Origin: Elysia crispata
Lineage: Eukaryota; Mollusca; Gastropoda; Plakobranchidae
Direction of reading: 5' to 3'
Assembly (NCBI GenBank): GCA_033675545.1
Contig: JAWDGP010006922.1
Location: forward strand, 303,501 to 367,500
Length of the DNA stretch: 64,000 nucleotides
This document shows positions 1-46,436 of the stretch, piece after piece. Position 1 is the stretch's first letter; each line of letters begins with the position of its first letter. Both the position numbers and the translations under genes were made by a program. The notes under the pieces are model-generated. The model ran no database searches. It worked only from the letters and a program-made list of their open reading frames with translations, and was not told the DNA's origin.

Positions 1-3000
1 GTATAGGAAAAAGATCAACACATTGTAAACTATCATAATATTTGTGATAAGATAATGTGTTCTGTACAAAACACAGAGCATTAATATAACAGATTCAGTA
101 TGTTTAGTCTTAAGTTACAATAATTTTTACGCAATGCTGTGACTAGAAAACAGTCTGATCAAATCAATAACAGTATTTTTCCAGAGAAGTCAATGCAAAT
201 CTAATGATTGATATGCTTATTTACATGCTGCTCAACAACTCTTAAAGCCACCATACACACTGTGGTTGCGTGAGGCACAGGAGTAAGGATTTCACGAGTG
301 CAGCGTTGAGCCACTTCGTCTGTGGGAAAAACTTATGAAAAACCCGGGTATAGAGGGTGTGGGTGGTATGTAAAAACAAAGAGCAAAGTAGCTTGCACAC
401 ATATCTTGCGCAATGCCTAGCACCCCTTTTGTAAGCATGGTGGGTCTTAGAATAAGTACGTCATATTGGAGTCTGCTGTGACAGAATATGATCTATAGGT
501 ACTGTCCTTTTCTGGTGCAATATGTGTAATGAGTAGCTGTGAATTTTTTCCATAATTTTTTTAAATATGGGTTTTTATTATTCTATTTAAGTCTTGAAAT
601 TTGATTTGGAGACTTTAAATATTTTAAGATTACTTTTGATTGTTCAATTCCCAAATGTTCTGCAATCAGCCTCATAGAATAAAAGTTGTGGAAGTCAAAT
701 GTCAGATAAAAGTACCTACGAAAACTTTAGAATTTCTTTTTTGCTTATTCATCACATTTTCTCAGTAGGCTAGTTGTTATTGTGGCCAGGTGGTAATGAA
801 TTATGTTTGCTATGTTTGCTATACAGTTAACTTTGTCAATTTTTTTCAATGTATAAAAAAATCACATGTTCTCTTAGTTGCTTGATTTTTTTCAATGATA
901 TTGTATAATAAATGGTAAATTAGATAGAATCTTAAGTGAGAGAAGTTCAGATGTAAGAACACATCATTTATATCCATCAGATAATGGATAATTGACAGAA
1001 CCATCATTTAAACTGCATTGTTAAAAATCAATCAATAATGAAGAAAGAACATGCTGTTTAATGAAACAGTTTTATTTGGTTGCCCAAGGAAACCACTTCT
1101 TTTTAAATTTTCCTGCAATGCAATATTGTGGCGATACCTATCAATTGTGCTTTAATCTTTCAAATATTTTCAATTTTTAACAGCTTTGATGGAGAAAGAT
1201 ATTTTTTTTTTTTTTGTTATTTATGGCAAATGACTTGCACTTTTCTTTAATAATATTTTAAACAATTAATGTGTTCTCTATAAAATTAAAGCTAAAAAAT
1301 ATAGGCTCGGGAATAAAGACAACTCTTGATCTTTTCATAAAGTATGGTTATATCAAGGGTTGCCATTATTCCCGCTAAAGGAAATAAAGAAGAATTTATA
1401 GTGGAAACCTCAAAAATCGAAGTTTGATCATTCGAATTTCTCATAAACTGGCTTTGGCTTTGTTAGAATCTGATTCATATTTCAAAGCATTTGATGTTTA
1501 AAGTTACGACCACTTCTTAAGGCATTACAAAAGTGCGCTTCTCTCAATCATCAAGCAATTGCTTATCACTGCCCTAGGAGTAGGAGGGAGCTGATGCCCT
1601 GAGAAAGAAGTGCCAGTACATGTAGCAACTCTGATACTGGTAGCAAGGTGGAGCATGGAAAAGGGAGAGTTACTAGTTGCACACATAGAACACACTCATT
1701 CAATGAGTCGTAGGTTCATTTTTGCACCTCTTTTGTAAATCGAATCCGCTTAATGTTTTCATTCATTCCTATACAATTCGAATTATGAGGTTTCCACTGT
1801 ATTGTGATGAATGGGAGACGAGAGGTTTTTGAAAATGTTTGCCGTGAGTGTGAATGAGATGCATAGGTCTTGCGTTAATGCGTAGCTCTCTGGACCATAC
1901 ACTATGTGATATCAGAGCTCTGATCACCCTTTAGTGATACTGATTCTAGTCTTAGACTATGCTTTAACAAGAGGGAACAGTATGAAGAAAAGGTTTGAAA
2001 GCTTGTTTGTTTGTACTGTAGTAATGCAGGCAAGACAAAATGCATGAGATTTTTTTCCTTTTGTTTTCTTTCCTTTGCACCATCAGATCTAGGTGTTGTT
2101 ATTACAGAGGGGAAGCCGGATCCAGACTCATTATTGCAGAAATAAATTGAATGACTTAAAGAAAAAAAACGTGAATTTTTAGATCTGTTGTTATAGCAAT
2201 GGTTGTCGCTATTCAAGGTATTGATAAATGTGGGTTCCACTGTAATAATAATACAGTACATCTTACATCCAACGAACTGAGAAAAACCTCCATTTTTTTG
2301 TGAAATTTATATACTTGTATCCCCTTAAAGGTGCACATATGTTTCAGACAACTGCATATTCAACATTTGAGCAGCTGAAAGATTTATTTATTTACAATTT
2401 ATGAAAGATCAGGTATTTCTAACCTTCTTTCAGCTTAAACAAATCACTTCCAGTGTAATCACAACAAATACTTGCGAAAACCACCATTTTTTGTTCTCCC
2501 CTTTCAACTGAAATTCAAGATTTTAGACTTCTTTCAAATACATGTATAACTAAGAAGTTCTATGTTGGGACATAGAAGTCTGAGTTCAGGAATCTATAAC
2601 TAAATTACATGTTTATAGGTTTTATACCCAGAGAAAAAATTCTTATTTATTGCATGGAAGAACATGCTTTATCAAAGTGACAGGTACCGAGGCAAACATT
2701 ACACAGGCACATATGCATGTACTGCTATTTCTTCACTTTGATTAATGATGACTGGTTCTAACATCAAATCTACCACTCTCAATGAATAAAATAACATAAG
2801 CTGTCATTTTTGTTATAAAGTGATTAGTAAACATATTTATTCATTTAGAGCAGATAATCCACAAACAAAAGGAGCACAAGTGTGAATATGGGAAATGTAG
2901 CTGTCAAATAAACGCACACCAGAACAAAAAGCCAAAACAAGTTTCCAAGAAAATTAAGGGGAATATTTGTAATGTTATTCTCATCTGAGTATTTCATTCA

Positions 3001-5626
3001 TTATCTTTCAATCATCACAAAAGAAAAAGAGTATCGATAATTTTCACGACATAAATTAAAATTGCATATTTCTTTCAATCATCTACAATTTTTGAAAATC
3101 ACTTTAGTCTACTCAGTGCTGAAGAAAGGTTTATAGTAAAAAAGACAAACCTTTCAGCTCAGCATATTCCCTCTTTAGAAGTAAAAAAAAAAAAAAAAAA
3201 AACGTGAAGATTAATCATACAAATTATGTGACTTTCCAATAAAGTAAGCACGGTGATTAAATATACGCTACATACATGTGCATGTTTGGATAACGGTTCC
3301 CTCTTAAGTTTCTCTGCGGCTAGTTTGATGGCCTTTAACAACTGCCTTAATTTCATTTCAGTGAACATTAAGAACTAATGAAAAAGAAAAAAAACTCATA
3401 ATGGACCCTATGTTCTTTACTATGGAGTTGGCAGAAATAATCTGTTAGGTAAGAAACAAAAACCGGAACTTAACTAGCAAATTACAATAAAAAGTTTAAA
3501 GGAAATTACATGAAATGATATGAATTCCCATTACATTTATTCCTCATCAGCATTAAATAAAATAATCATCAAAGACTGCAGAAAAAAATTGTGTGATGGG
3601 CTGGCGTCCATCTGTCTCAGCCAGATAGGCTGCAACTTCATTCAGATACCTATGCTGTTTCATACAACTAAAGCTTTATTGTAACTGTGTCCTTGTTCAT
3701 GGCACTTATGTCTAAAAGCCTGCAATCTCGTTTAAACCACCAAAATACATTTAGTTGATGGTGTGCCAAACAAGATGTAATAAATATAATTAAAAGGAAG
3801 AGAAAAGGCAAAATCGTCAGGATTTTGTCAGCCTTAAGTTTTATGAATCAAGCACAGGTATCCCCATGACATCTGCCCATCCCACACTTATCTCTGTGGT
3901 CATATGGGATGTTGCATACCATTTTTCAATAAATACCAGTTAACTTCAGAAACCGGGGAAACTTTATAACAATCACAATATAGTTGCAAAAACCCAGCCA
4001 TAGAATCAGGGCTATTCATATAGTGAGAATGAAATCTCTCACACAAAAAAAAATTGCTTACCACAGCTAAACACAGTATGGGCTATTAAAAATCACAGGA
4101 CTTGATTTAGATGTGTGTGTCATTTTTGCTCTCTTACCTGGCCTTGAACTTTGATATTGAAAAGTTCAAGGCCTGCAGGCACAAAAAGACAAGTGAGAAG
4201 AGACAGACCAGCAACAGGTCAATAGCAATCTACATCACATTTGGTTCTAAACAAGGCCAACATAAGTATAAAAAGAAAATTTTTAACCTTTTCCTTTTTT
4301 TTCAGCTGCTGGTCGGATTAAAAAATAGGTGCACATATTTGCCTTTTCCAAGTTTGATGAAATACAATGCAATACATCAGGTTAAAGCTCTTATAATTCT
4401 TGGATGTCTCATTTATGTCCTATTTATCAAACTTAGCAAATGATTATATGAAACAAGGAAGATTTTCATATGATCTCACACCATTAAGATTTAAAAGAGA
4501 AAATATGGAAAATTTCCCTTTCCTCAATTTGTGAGTATTTTCTTGAGCATATTACAATTACAATATTTCTGTGGGCATTCACAACAGAATGTGCATATCA
4601 TCTTAAAACTATGTGAAACTAGAAATAAATAAGAAAAAAAATTGAAACAAAATGTTTATCACATAAATTGCTTCAAGTAAAAAAAAAAAAAGAAAGAAAC
4701 AAGGTAATAAAATATAAAAAAGATCATCTATCATCAATCATATAATTGCATAAAGAATAAATGAATAATAATCATTGGCTATGCTTACATTTCTTACTAC
4801 TATAAAAGGCAACTTTCAAACTGATAACGAAATCAATAATTTGATCCACTTATCAGTAAATCAATGTCACGTAGCTTCAAAGGAGACATTAATAAATTAT
4901 GCTGAAATCAAACGATAATGAATCCTGTTGTCCATATCAATAACAACAGTTCACTGCTTCTATAAATTTCACTTTGGTCGTCTAGCTTTAATGTGCATGT
5001 TTTCCTTATCCCAAAATTCTGATTAATATCCAGGATATACCGGTTTTTGTATGGCATATAATTGCATTTCTATTTAAAATCATACCTATATGCTATTTGC
5101 AAGGTTTCTATACAAACAAAAATAAATTCTTAGCAAAACAAAAATGTCTCAATAGAAAGCTATGTAGTGTGTGTCTCCATAAAATATCCTGCTGGAAGAA
5201 GATCTTTTTTCACAAATCTGAAGTCCCAAAGTAAGACCTTTTCAGTTGGAACATTTATTGTATCATAAGTTAAAGTATGAAAAACTAAATATGAAAAACT
5301 CAACTGAAATAGACTAAGTTCACAATTCAAATTCTATTTGTGAGTATCCAGCACTGAAACTTAAATCCTCATTACTAATCTTTGGTCTCTGTTGAAGAAA
5401 TTGATAGGAAAAAAGTAAAGCACAAATACTTCAAATGATGATTATAAATTAATAATATGCGAATTGAAAGCCAAGCAAATATGAAATATATCATTAAAAA
5501 AAAGTAAACACAAATATTGATGCAAAATGAAATGGTAAAGCAGTTCTGATCAAAGAGACAAAGGAATGGTGTTGGGTATGTATGGCCAGGTCAGCTGTGA
5601 GGTGCTGGCAAAAGATCTCATCTTTG
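1..5626. other. Downstream flank and likely 3' UTR of SPTLC2
   Basis: The stretch next to the stop is probably 3' untranslated sequence, with a minus-strand poly(A) signal at 5254-5259. Further left lie the pogo-like MITE, A/T runs and one exon-like patch at 201-319. I recognise no other gene. Confidence 0.5.
1399..1799. mobile_element. Probable pogo/Tigger-like MITE
   Basis: TAGTGGAAACCTC at 1399 faces GAGGTTTCCACTG ending at 1799, each flanked by TA. The ends resemble the CAGTGGAACCTC termini of pogo-group elements, and the inverted arms extend with lower similarity over about 30 bp. No transposase is encoded. Confidence 0.5.
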
Positions 5627-39263
<33,637 letters not shown>

Positions 39264-39333
39264 GTTGGAATTTCTGAAGTTCTATCATCAACTGCAAGTC
39301 TCTTCCCGAAACTGGTCTGTTATATGATTAGCA

Positions 39334-39338
39334 ATTGG
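39334..39338 (-). promoter_or_regulatory. CCAAT box upstream of SPTLC2
   Basis: A minus-strand CCAAT lies about 70 bp upstream of the SPTLC2 start codon, inside AATAGCCAATTGC. A short AT-rich TATA-like stretch follows near 39320-39325. Position and strand fit a proximal promoter, but single short motifs are weak evidence. Confidence 0.35.
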
Positions 39339-39985
39339 CTATTTTCACAAATGAGTAGATCTTTTCAACCAACCAAAACCTATAGTTGAACTATATCATA
39401 TCGAATACTAGCATTTAATAATCGATTATTCCTCTTTTTTCATGTCAGTCCTTTTCCCCATTTTTCCTTTTTCATTTTAGGCCTATTTTATATTATAGCA
39501 ACTTTGCGGGCAACTAAATGAGTATTTCGAGAGAATCAGTAAAAGTTAACTCAAACGCATTTTTTCCTGAGCCGAAAAAATATTCATGATCTGAATTGAA
39601 AGCAACCCTAAATTAAACCAGAATTTACTCTCTTATAAAATTGCAACTTATATAAGTGCACATGATACTGGTAGTTACGCCGTTACTAATAAACAAAGGG
39701 AAATAATGCATTAAAAAGGGAGTAGAATATAAAGTCATAATATTTACAGTTATTTTTATTGACCATTTTTTTTTCCAATTGGGATTATTAATTTTTTTTT
39801 TTATTCTAGTTCTCGCAATTTCCATTTCTCAGTAATTAAAATAGATCTAGCGATAATTTATTTATTTAAAGGTTTTATCTCAAGCAACCTTAATACTGTA
39901 ATTGGTAACAAAATAAATGAATCTCATTTTTCAATTTTTTATTCTTTTTTCTGTCTTTATCTATCTTTGTCAGAAGAATTATCAT

Positions 39986-39987
39986 TC

Positions 39988-40056
<69 letters not shown>

Positions 40057-40060
40057 AAAT

Positions 40061-40130
<70 letters not shown>

Positions 40131-40133
40131 CTA
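39986..40133. repeat. (CT)n followed by (CTAT)n microsatellite
   Basis: About 70 bp of CT repeats, a short break, then about 70 bp of CTAT repeats, roughly 0.7 kb upstream of the SPTLC2 start. Confidence 0.97.
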
Positions 40134-41242
40134 TCTTTCTAATCCTCGTTTTCTGTATTTTTCTCCTTTTTGTAGTTGTTTTATTATTTACATATTTATT
40201 TATTTTTTACTTCCTTATTGATTTAAATAGTAATCTTTGAATTGTCTAACTTTTTACCAATACCATTTAAACATTGATTTTAAAATTATTACTTGTGTGA
40301 GCATCTAAGGTGGCCATTCAAAAGAAACAATCCCTTAGCCTAGAACATAGGTAAAATTATTAATGCGACCACTTTCTATCTATATTTCTTCTTCGTTTGT
40401 ACCCTATTTGACTTACACTAACATACTGATAAACTCGAATCGTATTCTCGGTCTTTGTTTTGTTCATAGAATTGGATAGAGTCCACAGTCCATTAGAGCG
40501 AGCGTGTGGATGCAACGATGTTTCAGCTAGGTATACCCCGTGCAAAGATTTGGCTCACAATCTCGTCGTGCTCGCGTCAAAACAACCTGTGTTACAAATA
40601 AACACCATGCTTGAGCCGTGGAGCCTCTTCCTGCAGTAGAAGACTCGATAAATTTTGCGTGTTGTTTTAAGCGAATATCTTTTGAAGTCACCATCTTGCC
40701 TTTGACTGCAAAAACAGAACTGAAAAGAATTGATTAAATTGCAAGGTCGTTAATGCTAATATGCTAAAATAAAAGACTAGATTAAAAAAAAAAAAAGTTA
40801 TTTGAATGTGTTTTGAAAGAATATATATTTAAGATGATTGATGTTTGTTTGTTTGTTGTTGTTTTTTTAGAAATAGCCTAGATATTTCTGTTATTGGGTT
40901 TTTATTTTTCTAACTGTGAATTTTAAAGTATAAACTGGTAATGTTTATATTGAGGCCTTGGTGATAACAGCATGTTTCTTTACTGCGGCAGAAACCTCTA
41001 TTTTCTTACATTTTTTTTCTTAGAGCAAAATCAAACGGATCATATTTCAGGGAATCTTTTCCACGAACATAAACAATAGGACTTGTTACAGCCTCCGCAA
41101 ATCTTACTTAAGTGATATTTCCATTGATATATTTCTTCTACGCCTTTTTGCCACTGACTAAATAGAAAATTCACACTTGTGAAAATATCAGCAACATGGC
41201 GGGAGACGAAACAGTGATTATCGAAACAGAAATAGACAGTGT

Positions 41243-41310
41243 AGGGCAGGGGTGACCCAGTGGCTTACAAATGCTCAATTTCAGAGCTCTGGGTTCTTAT
41301 TTCGGTTGAT
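41243..41310 (+). repeat. Possible tRNA-derived SINE head
   Basis: GGGGTGACCCAGTGGCTTAC resembles an A box with tRNA-like 5' end, and GGGTTCTTATTTCGG about 35 bp on is a degraded B box. It is not a functional tRNA: the arms do not pair well. The similarity is modest. Confidence 0.3.
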
Positions 41311-41400
41311 TCTTCTCTCTCACTCCTTCGATCGTCTCAGGGAATGACGCAACGATGCAGTGTCTGAGGAGGTCTTTATTGATGAAAGTCAAATGATCAG

Positions 41401-41618
41401 TGTAACGGTATGGTCTCTCTGGCATGTAATGTTTACCTTAATTAGCATTGAATCCTGGCATGGCTAGAAAATCTGGCAATTCCTAAGTTAGATAATAAAA
41501 ATGGCGATCCCGATGTAACAAACAAATCCAGCGTGCTCTACCTTTAAATGTATGTGTTCGTGACTTTGTGGTTGTCTACGTAAATAAGAATAAGTCTTAA
41601 CCACAAAGCATCACTACA
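41401..41618 (+). repeat. Putative 5' LTR of the Ty3/gypsy copy
   Basis: The segment starts TGTAACGG and ends CACTACA, directly before the primer-binding-site-like TGGTGTCAGAA at 41619. It contains an AATAAA-like signal. The left edge is uncertain because no full second LTR is present for comparison; only the last part (25 bp) recurs at 43797-43821. Confidence 0.5.
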
Positions 41619-41687
41619 TGGTGTCAGAATAAAACTTGACTACCTGGAAATCTCGAGATCTATTCACTTAAAGTTAAAAGAGGTCTT

Positions 41688-42218
41688 GTGATGGCTTTCA
41701 AACCACCAACACCATTCAACTTTCACGAGCCAGCGGAATGGTCAGCTTGGCGCTCGAGATTTGGACATTTTAGACTTGCGTCTAAACTATCTAAAGAAGA
41801 TCAAGAGGTACATGTACAAGTAATTGCTTTACTGTACTCTATGGGTCCCGAAGCAGAGAGGATCTACAGCACATTTGAGCTGGCAGAAGGTGATAGGACA
41901 TTTGACACAGTTCTATCCAAATTTGATGAACATTTTATCCCTCAGAGGAATATTATTCATCTCAGAGCACAGTTCCATCGTAGAGAGCAGCAATCCAAAG
42001 AAACTATTGAAGAATACATAAGAGCTCTATATGAACTTTCGGAGCATGCAAACTTCCCAAACAAAGAAGACTGCATAAGGGATCGACTTGTACTCGGAGT
42101 GAGGGACAAAGAACTCTCGGAGAAGTTGCAGTTAAAGGCAGATATGAGCCTTAAAGAGGCAGTACGAAACTGTCAAACACGAATTAAGTGGACAGAGAGA
42201 TCAGGCTCAACCTGCTGA
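41688..42218 (+). pseudogene. Retroelement gag-like frame
   Basis: A 176-residue gag-type capsid frame, recognised from FNFHEPAEWSAW near the start and the AQFHRREQ...EEYIRALYELSE pattern usual for mag-like Ty3/gypsy gag. It closes with TGA at 42216-42218. The next frame (pol) is already open across this point in another phase, so a frameshift near 42170 separates the two, either a defect or a recoding site. Confidence 0.8.
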
Positions 42219-42219
42219 C

Positions 42220-43695
42220 TTGAACAGAGTCCAGAGAAACAAGCCTACTAGCTACAATAGACCTGGCTCGAGCTCGTATCCAAAGACCAAAAGCACTGCA
42301 AGAAGCACATCACAACATGGCGGATCACAGCAGAGGACGAACTGTAGTAAATGTGGTAAGAATCACCACTACGGAAAGTGCCCAGCTTTCGGAAAAGAAT
42401 GTCACAAATGTGGCAGGCGAAATCATTTCGCCAAATTATGTAGATCAAAAACAAGAGCCAGGGCAGATCAGATACAAGAAGAGTTTGGATATCAAGAAGG
42501 AACAAGAGGAGTGAACGTAGACAATACTGAGTTCTTCATCGACTCCATCACAGACACAACTTCAGCTCCATGGAGAGTTGATCTAAAATTAGAAGGATCG
42601 ACTGTGAGCTTTAAGATTGACACAGGCGCTGACGTCAACGTGTTAAGCGAATCATCATGGAAATCACTGCCCCTAAAGCCAAGACTCCATCCGGCGAGAA
42701 ATGTTCATTTGTCAAGTCCTGGGGGAAAGCTGGATATCAAAGGAAAATTTATATCCAAGATCAACAAACAGACGGCAACGTTCTATGTTGTGAACAACGA
42801 TGTTGAATGTCTTCGCAGCAGAGACACATCAACTGCGTTAGGTCTGGTAAAAAGGCTACACAATATCAATGCATTCAGTGCAGTGAAGTGCCAACCAGTA
42901 AAGATCAAATTGAAAGAAGGCACTACGCCTTACAGCCTAGCGACTTCCAGACGAGTTCCAATCCCTCTACAAGAGAGAGTGAAGAAAGAACTACAAAGAA
43001 TGAAAGACCTTGATGTCATCGAAGACATAACTGAACCAACAGATTGGGTGTCACCTATGGTTCCAGTGGTGAAGAAAAAGGGTGACATACGCATTTGTGT
43101 CGATTTGAAAAAGCTAAACAAGGCAGTTCAAAGAGAAAGATATCAAATTCCTTCTTTTGAAGAGACAGTCCACAAGCTGAAAGGTTCAACAATATTTTCA
43201 AAGCTTGATGCACAATCAGGATTTTGGCAGATTCCTTTGGATCCAGAAACAGCTAAGCTCATCACCTTCATAACGCCCTTTGGGAGATACTTCATGAAAA
43301 GACTTCCATTTGGTATCAGCTCTGCCCCTGAAATTTTCATGAGAATTGTGTCAGGAATTTTGGAAGGAATTGACGGAGTGGTATGCTACTTTGACGATAT
43401 ACTCTGTCACTCAAAATCACCAGAAGACCATGAAAAGCTCTTAGAATTGGTACACAAGAGACTGAAGGATGCAAGCCTTCAGTTGAACACTGCAAAGTGC
43501 GAGTACAAAAAGTCAGAAATCACATTTCTGGGTCACATTGTCTCAGCAGAAGGATGCCGCCCAGATCCCATGAAAATCGAAGCCATTCAAGGTTTGCCAG
43601 AACCATCTAATGTATCTGCACTCAGACGCTATCTAGGCATGGTAAACTATCTAGGGAAATACCTACCTCATCTTTCGACAATTCTGAGCCTCTAA
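42220..43695 (+). pseudogene. Retroelement nucleocapsid-protease-reverse transcriptase frame
   Basis: The open frame begins at a TTG, so no true start is implied. It carries two zinc knuckles (C-x2-C type, about residues 42-75), an aspartic protease active site DTGAD, and reverse transcriptase with LPFGISSAPE and the YFDD catalytic box. The frame ends at TAA 43693-43695, where a one-base shift cuts it off before the RNase H domain. Confidence 0.88.
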
Positions 43696-43796
43696 ATGAA
43701 CTTCTGTCAAGGACACAGCTTGGATATGGGGACCTCCACAGAGAACAGCCTTCTCAAACCACCAGTTTTGGCTTACTTCGACCCAAAGAAGTAGTT

Positions 43797-44330
43797 GTCT
43801 TAACCACAAAGCATCACTACATGGTGTCAGAATAAAACTTGACTACCTGGAAATCTCGAGATCTATTCACTTAAAGTTAAAAGAGGTCTTGTGATGGCTT
43901 TCAAACCACCAACACCATTCAACTTTCACGAGCCAGCGGAATGGTCAGCTTGGCGCTCGAGATTTGGACATTTTAGACTTGCGTCTAAACTATCTAAAGA
44001 AGATCAAGAGGTACATGTACAAGTAATTGCTTTACTGTACTCTATGGGTCCCGAAGCAGAGAGGATCTACAGCACATTTGAGCTGGCAGAAGGTGATAGG
44101 ACATTTGACACAGTTCTATCCAAATTTGATGAACATTTTATCCCTCAGAGGAATATTATTCATCTCAGAGCACAGTTCCATCGTAGAGAGCAGCAATCCA
44201 AAGAAACTAAATTCTGAGCCTCTAAATGAACTTCTGTCAAGGACACAGCTTGGATATGGGGACCTCCACAGAGAACAGCCTTCTCAAACCACCAGTTTTG
44301 GCTTACTTCGACCCAAAGAAGTAGTTGTCT
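43797..44330 (+). repeat. Internal duplication within the retroelement
   Basis: 43797-44209 repeats 41594-42006 (LTR end, primer site, gag start; 413 bp, same at every place I compared), and 44210-44330 repeats 43680-43800 (121 bp). The gag copy is cut at 108 codons. The junctions carry only a few bases of microhomology. Confidence 0.93.
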
Positions 44331-44388
44331 CCTACAAGAACATGAGGAGGGACTTAGACCTGTCGCCTTTTGCTCTAGGTCATTATCC

Positions 44389-44637
44389 AACACAGAGCAG
44401 CATTACGCTCAGATCGAGAAGGAATGTCTTGCCTCAGTATGGGCCTGTGAGCGTTTTGACAGATATCTCATGGGATTAGACAGCTTCACACTCTACAGTG
44501 CTCACAAGCCACTGATTCCACTTATCAATTCAAAAGACTTGTCAGAAACTTCACTCAGATGTCAAAGGATGCTGAAGTTGGATAGATGGCCATTGTATTT
44601 GAACGTGTTTCCCTTCCACTGCACCCAAAGAGCATAG
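44389..44637 (+). pseudogene. Retroelement RNase H remnant
   Basis: An 82-codon open stretch reads EQHYAQIEKECLASVWACER and then a Tyr/Leu-rich HKPLIPL segment, typical of the RNase H domain of Ty3/gypsy elements. It lies in a different frame from the preceding RT block and ends at TAG 44635-44637. Integrase does not follow. Confidence 0.8.
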
Positions 44638-45989
44638 GTAATCCCATAGTTTCAAACCTCTTCCCATGTTGCTTTAGACGGCTGTGATATGCACAATAGT
44701 AACAGATTGTCACATAGGGCCAAGCACACCTCATGAACAATTTTTGCAACAGTAATGTTTACAACTCGGAAAGAATAACCAATTCTTCGAAAGCCTGCAT
44801 CTTTATCTGAAAATAAAGTTGATATTAAATATTTTCAAAAGTAATTACCTACGTTTTACGAAAAAAAAAAAAACAACAACAACAAAGCATTCAACAACTT
44901 TACATGTTAATCACTTTTCTAACGCTATATATTTATAGTGAAGGATTAAAAAGGATTTCTCAGAAAATGATATTAAACTGTGGCATTATGATACGTAAAA
45001 TGAATTAACTTTCTTTTATCTTAAGAGAGGCGAAAACTAAATAGTAAAGACTGAGAAATAATTTCATTATGAGAGATGACATTTTAGTTGGTGTTTGCTT
45101 ATATGAACTATGAGAACAGGATCATAAAAGTAAGTACCGGTACATGTAGCCCATAGAACACAAGTCTACTAAACCAAGATGACAATCCGTCAGTTTATAG
45201 AAGGGGTTTATAGAGAGATTGTACGAAAACAGTTGTACAAGTAACACCAATTTACCTCCGAGGTCGACATTTTCTGGATGGCAGTGGATCCTTTTACACA
45301 TCAATTTATTGAAACATTTAAATCTACTTTTGCTGGAATCTATTACCCATCAACATTCTTTACCATCGAATCAAAGTTACTTGAATCATAAAAAATAATT
45401 ATATTAATAGCCCTGCGCACCCATTATATTTAAGCTTTGCCCTGACGATAACCTGGATCCTGCGGTGCCATTAAATATATGGGCTGAGGTTCCGAACTGG
45501 GAGCTGCGACGCCATCGTTATTAATGGTTGACTGGCGGACCTATTTGAAACGTCATCATCTTCTAAACACCCCATCTCATATACTCGGTAGACTTTATAT
45601 CTTTTCTAAGAATATCAAACAATGAAAAGGTGACAATTTCTCCCTATTTGAACTACTGGGAGACGATCGAGAGCCCCTGACGTGTGAAGAACAAATTCCA
45701 ATTTCGGCACATCTGTCGGAACCATGTTACGAGATGGGAAGTTGATGTTACTGATACATGGGAACCGGCTTCCTTCGCATGTGGTTGTTATAAAGACCGA
45801 AGAGCAAATAAAAGAACTAGACAGCGGTGACTTTACCACATGGCCCTTCCCTTCCCCCTTACTTGCCCTCACCCCGTTCCCAATACAGAGTCCTGGCAAT
45901 TACTTGGCATGACCACTGCCCCCTCCCCCCAGATTTCCTCGAATCATGTAGATTGTAGTTAGTAGTGGTTTTAGTTATAACGTAACGTG

Positions 45990-46150
45990 ATTGGCCAATT
46001 TTTGTAATAGCATCAGACCAAACGAATCTTGTTACCGGTCAATCACACCACAGCCTCTTATCACTGTAAAGCCGAGTAAGAAAGGGAGGAGTTTACTGGG
46101 GTGTCAAGAAAGGCATGAGTTGAGAGCGTGGTGTGTGTATAGGGTATAAA
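45990..46150 (+). promoter_or_regulatory. Candidate promoter with double CCAAT and TATA box
   Basis: ATTGGCCAAT at 45990-45999 reads as a CCAAT box on both strands, and GGGTATAAAGCC puts a TATA box at 46145-46150. I could not find a clear first exon just downstream, so the target is unknown; it could serve the sterol reductase-like gene or a transcribed element. Confidence 0.22.
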
Positions 46151-46436
46151 GCCTTTGCCTTTGTTGTTGGTGAGTTTGATATTCTGTCAGCTGTCACTAT
46201 GTGTCCAATGGCAGGAAAGTATAGGCTGGCGAACAGATTGTTGAGCGAGTTTTTTACTTGATGTCTCACAAGTTATAAGAGACAATGATTATGGGAGCGC
46301 CTGATAAGCATCGAGGGCAGACCTTGCTGCTTGGTCTGATTTCTCCTTTCTCCTTTATTGTCTCACCTACCACCCCACTCGTCCTTTCTTAAACTCTTAG
46401 AACCATGAAATATATTTAAATAAAGTTGCCACGTTT

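Larger units (their letters stand above)
41401..44637 (+). mobile_element. Degenerate, internally rearranged Ty3/gypsy LTR retroelement
   Basis: An LTR-like segment (TGTAACGG...CACTACA), a primer-binding-site-like TGGTGTCAGAA, and gag, zinc-knuckle, protease, reverse-transcriptase and RNase H remnants lie in the usual order. Frames are broken between gag and pol, at the end of the RT frame near 43680, and by a premature stop further on. The copy also contains a duplicated 5' segment inside pol. No integrase or 3' LTR was found, so it is 3'-truncated and cannot be autonomous. Confidence 0.85.

Noticed and set aside
39917..40240. Leu/Ser/Ile-repeat membrane-like open frame
   Set aside because: Translation of the CT and CTAT microsatellites.
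41243..41310. Functional tRNA gene
   Set aside because: A-box and B-box likeness exists but the cloverleaf arms do not pair, so at most a SINE head.
43891..44217. Second gag gene
   Set aside because: It is the duplicated 5' segment of the same retroelement, cut off by the internal junction, not a separate gene.
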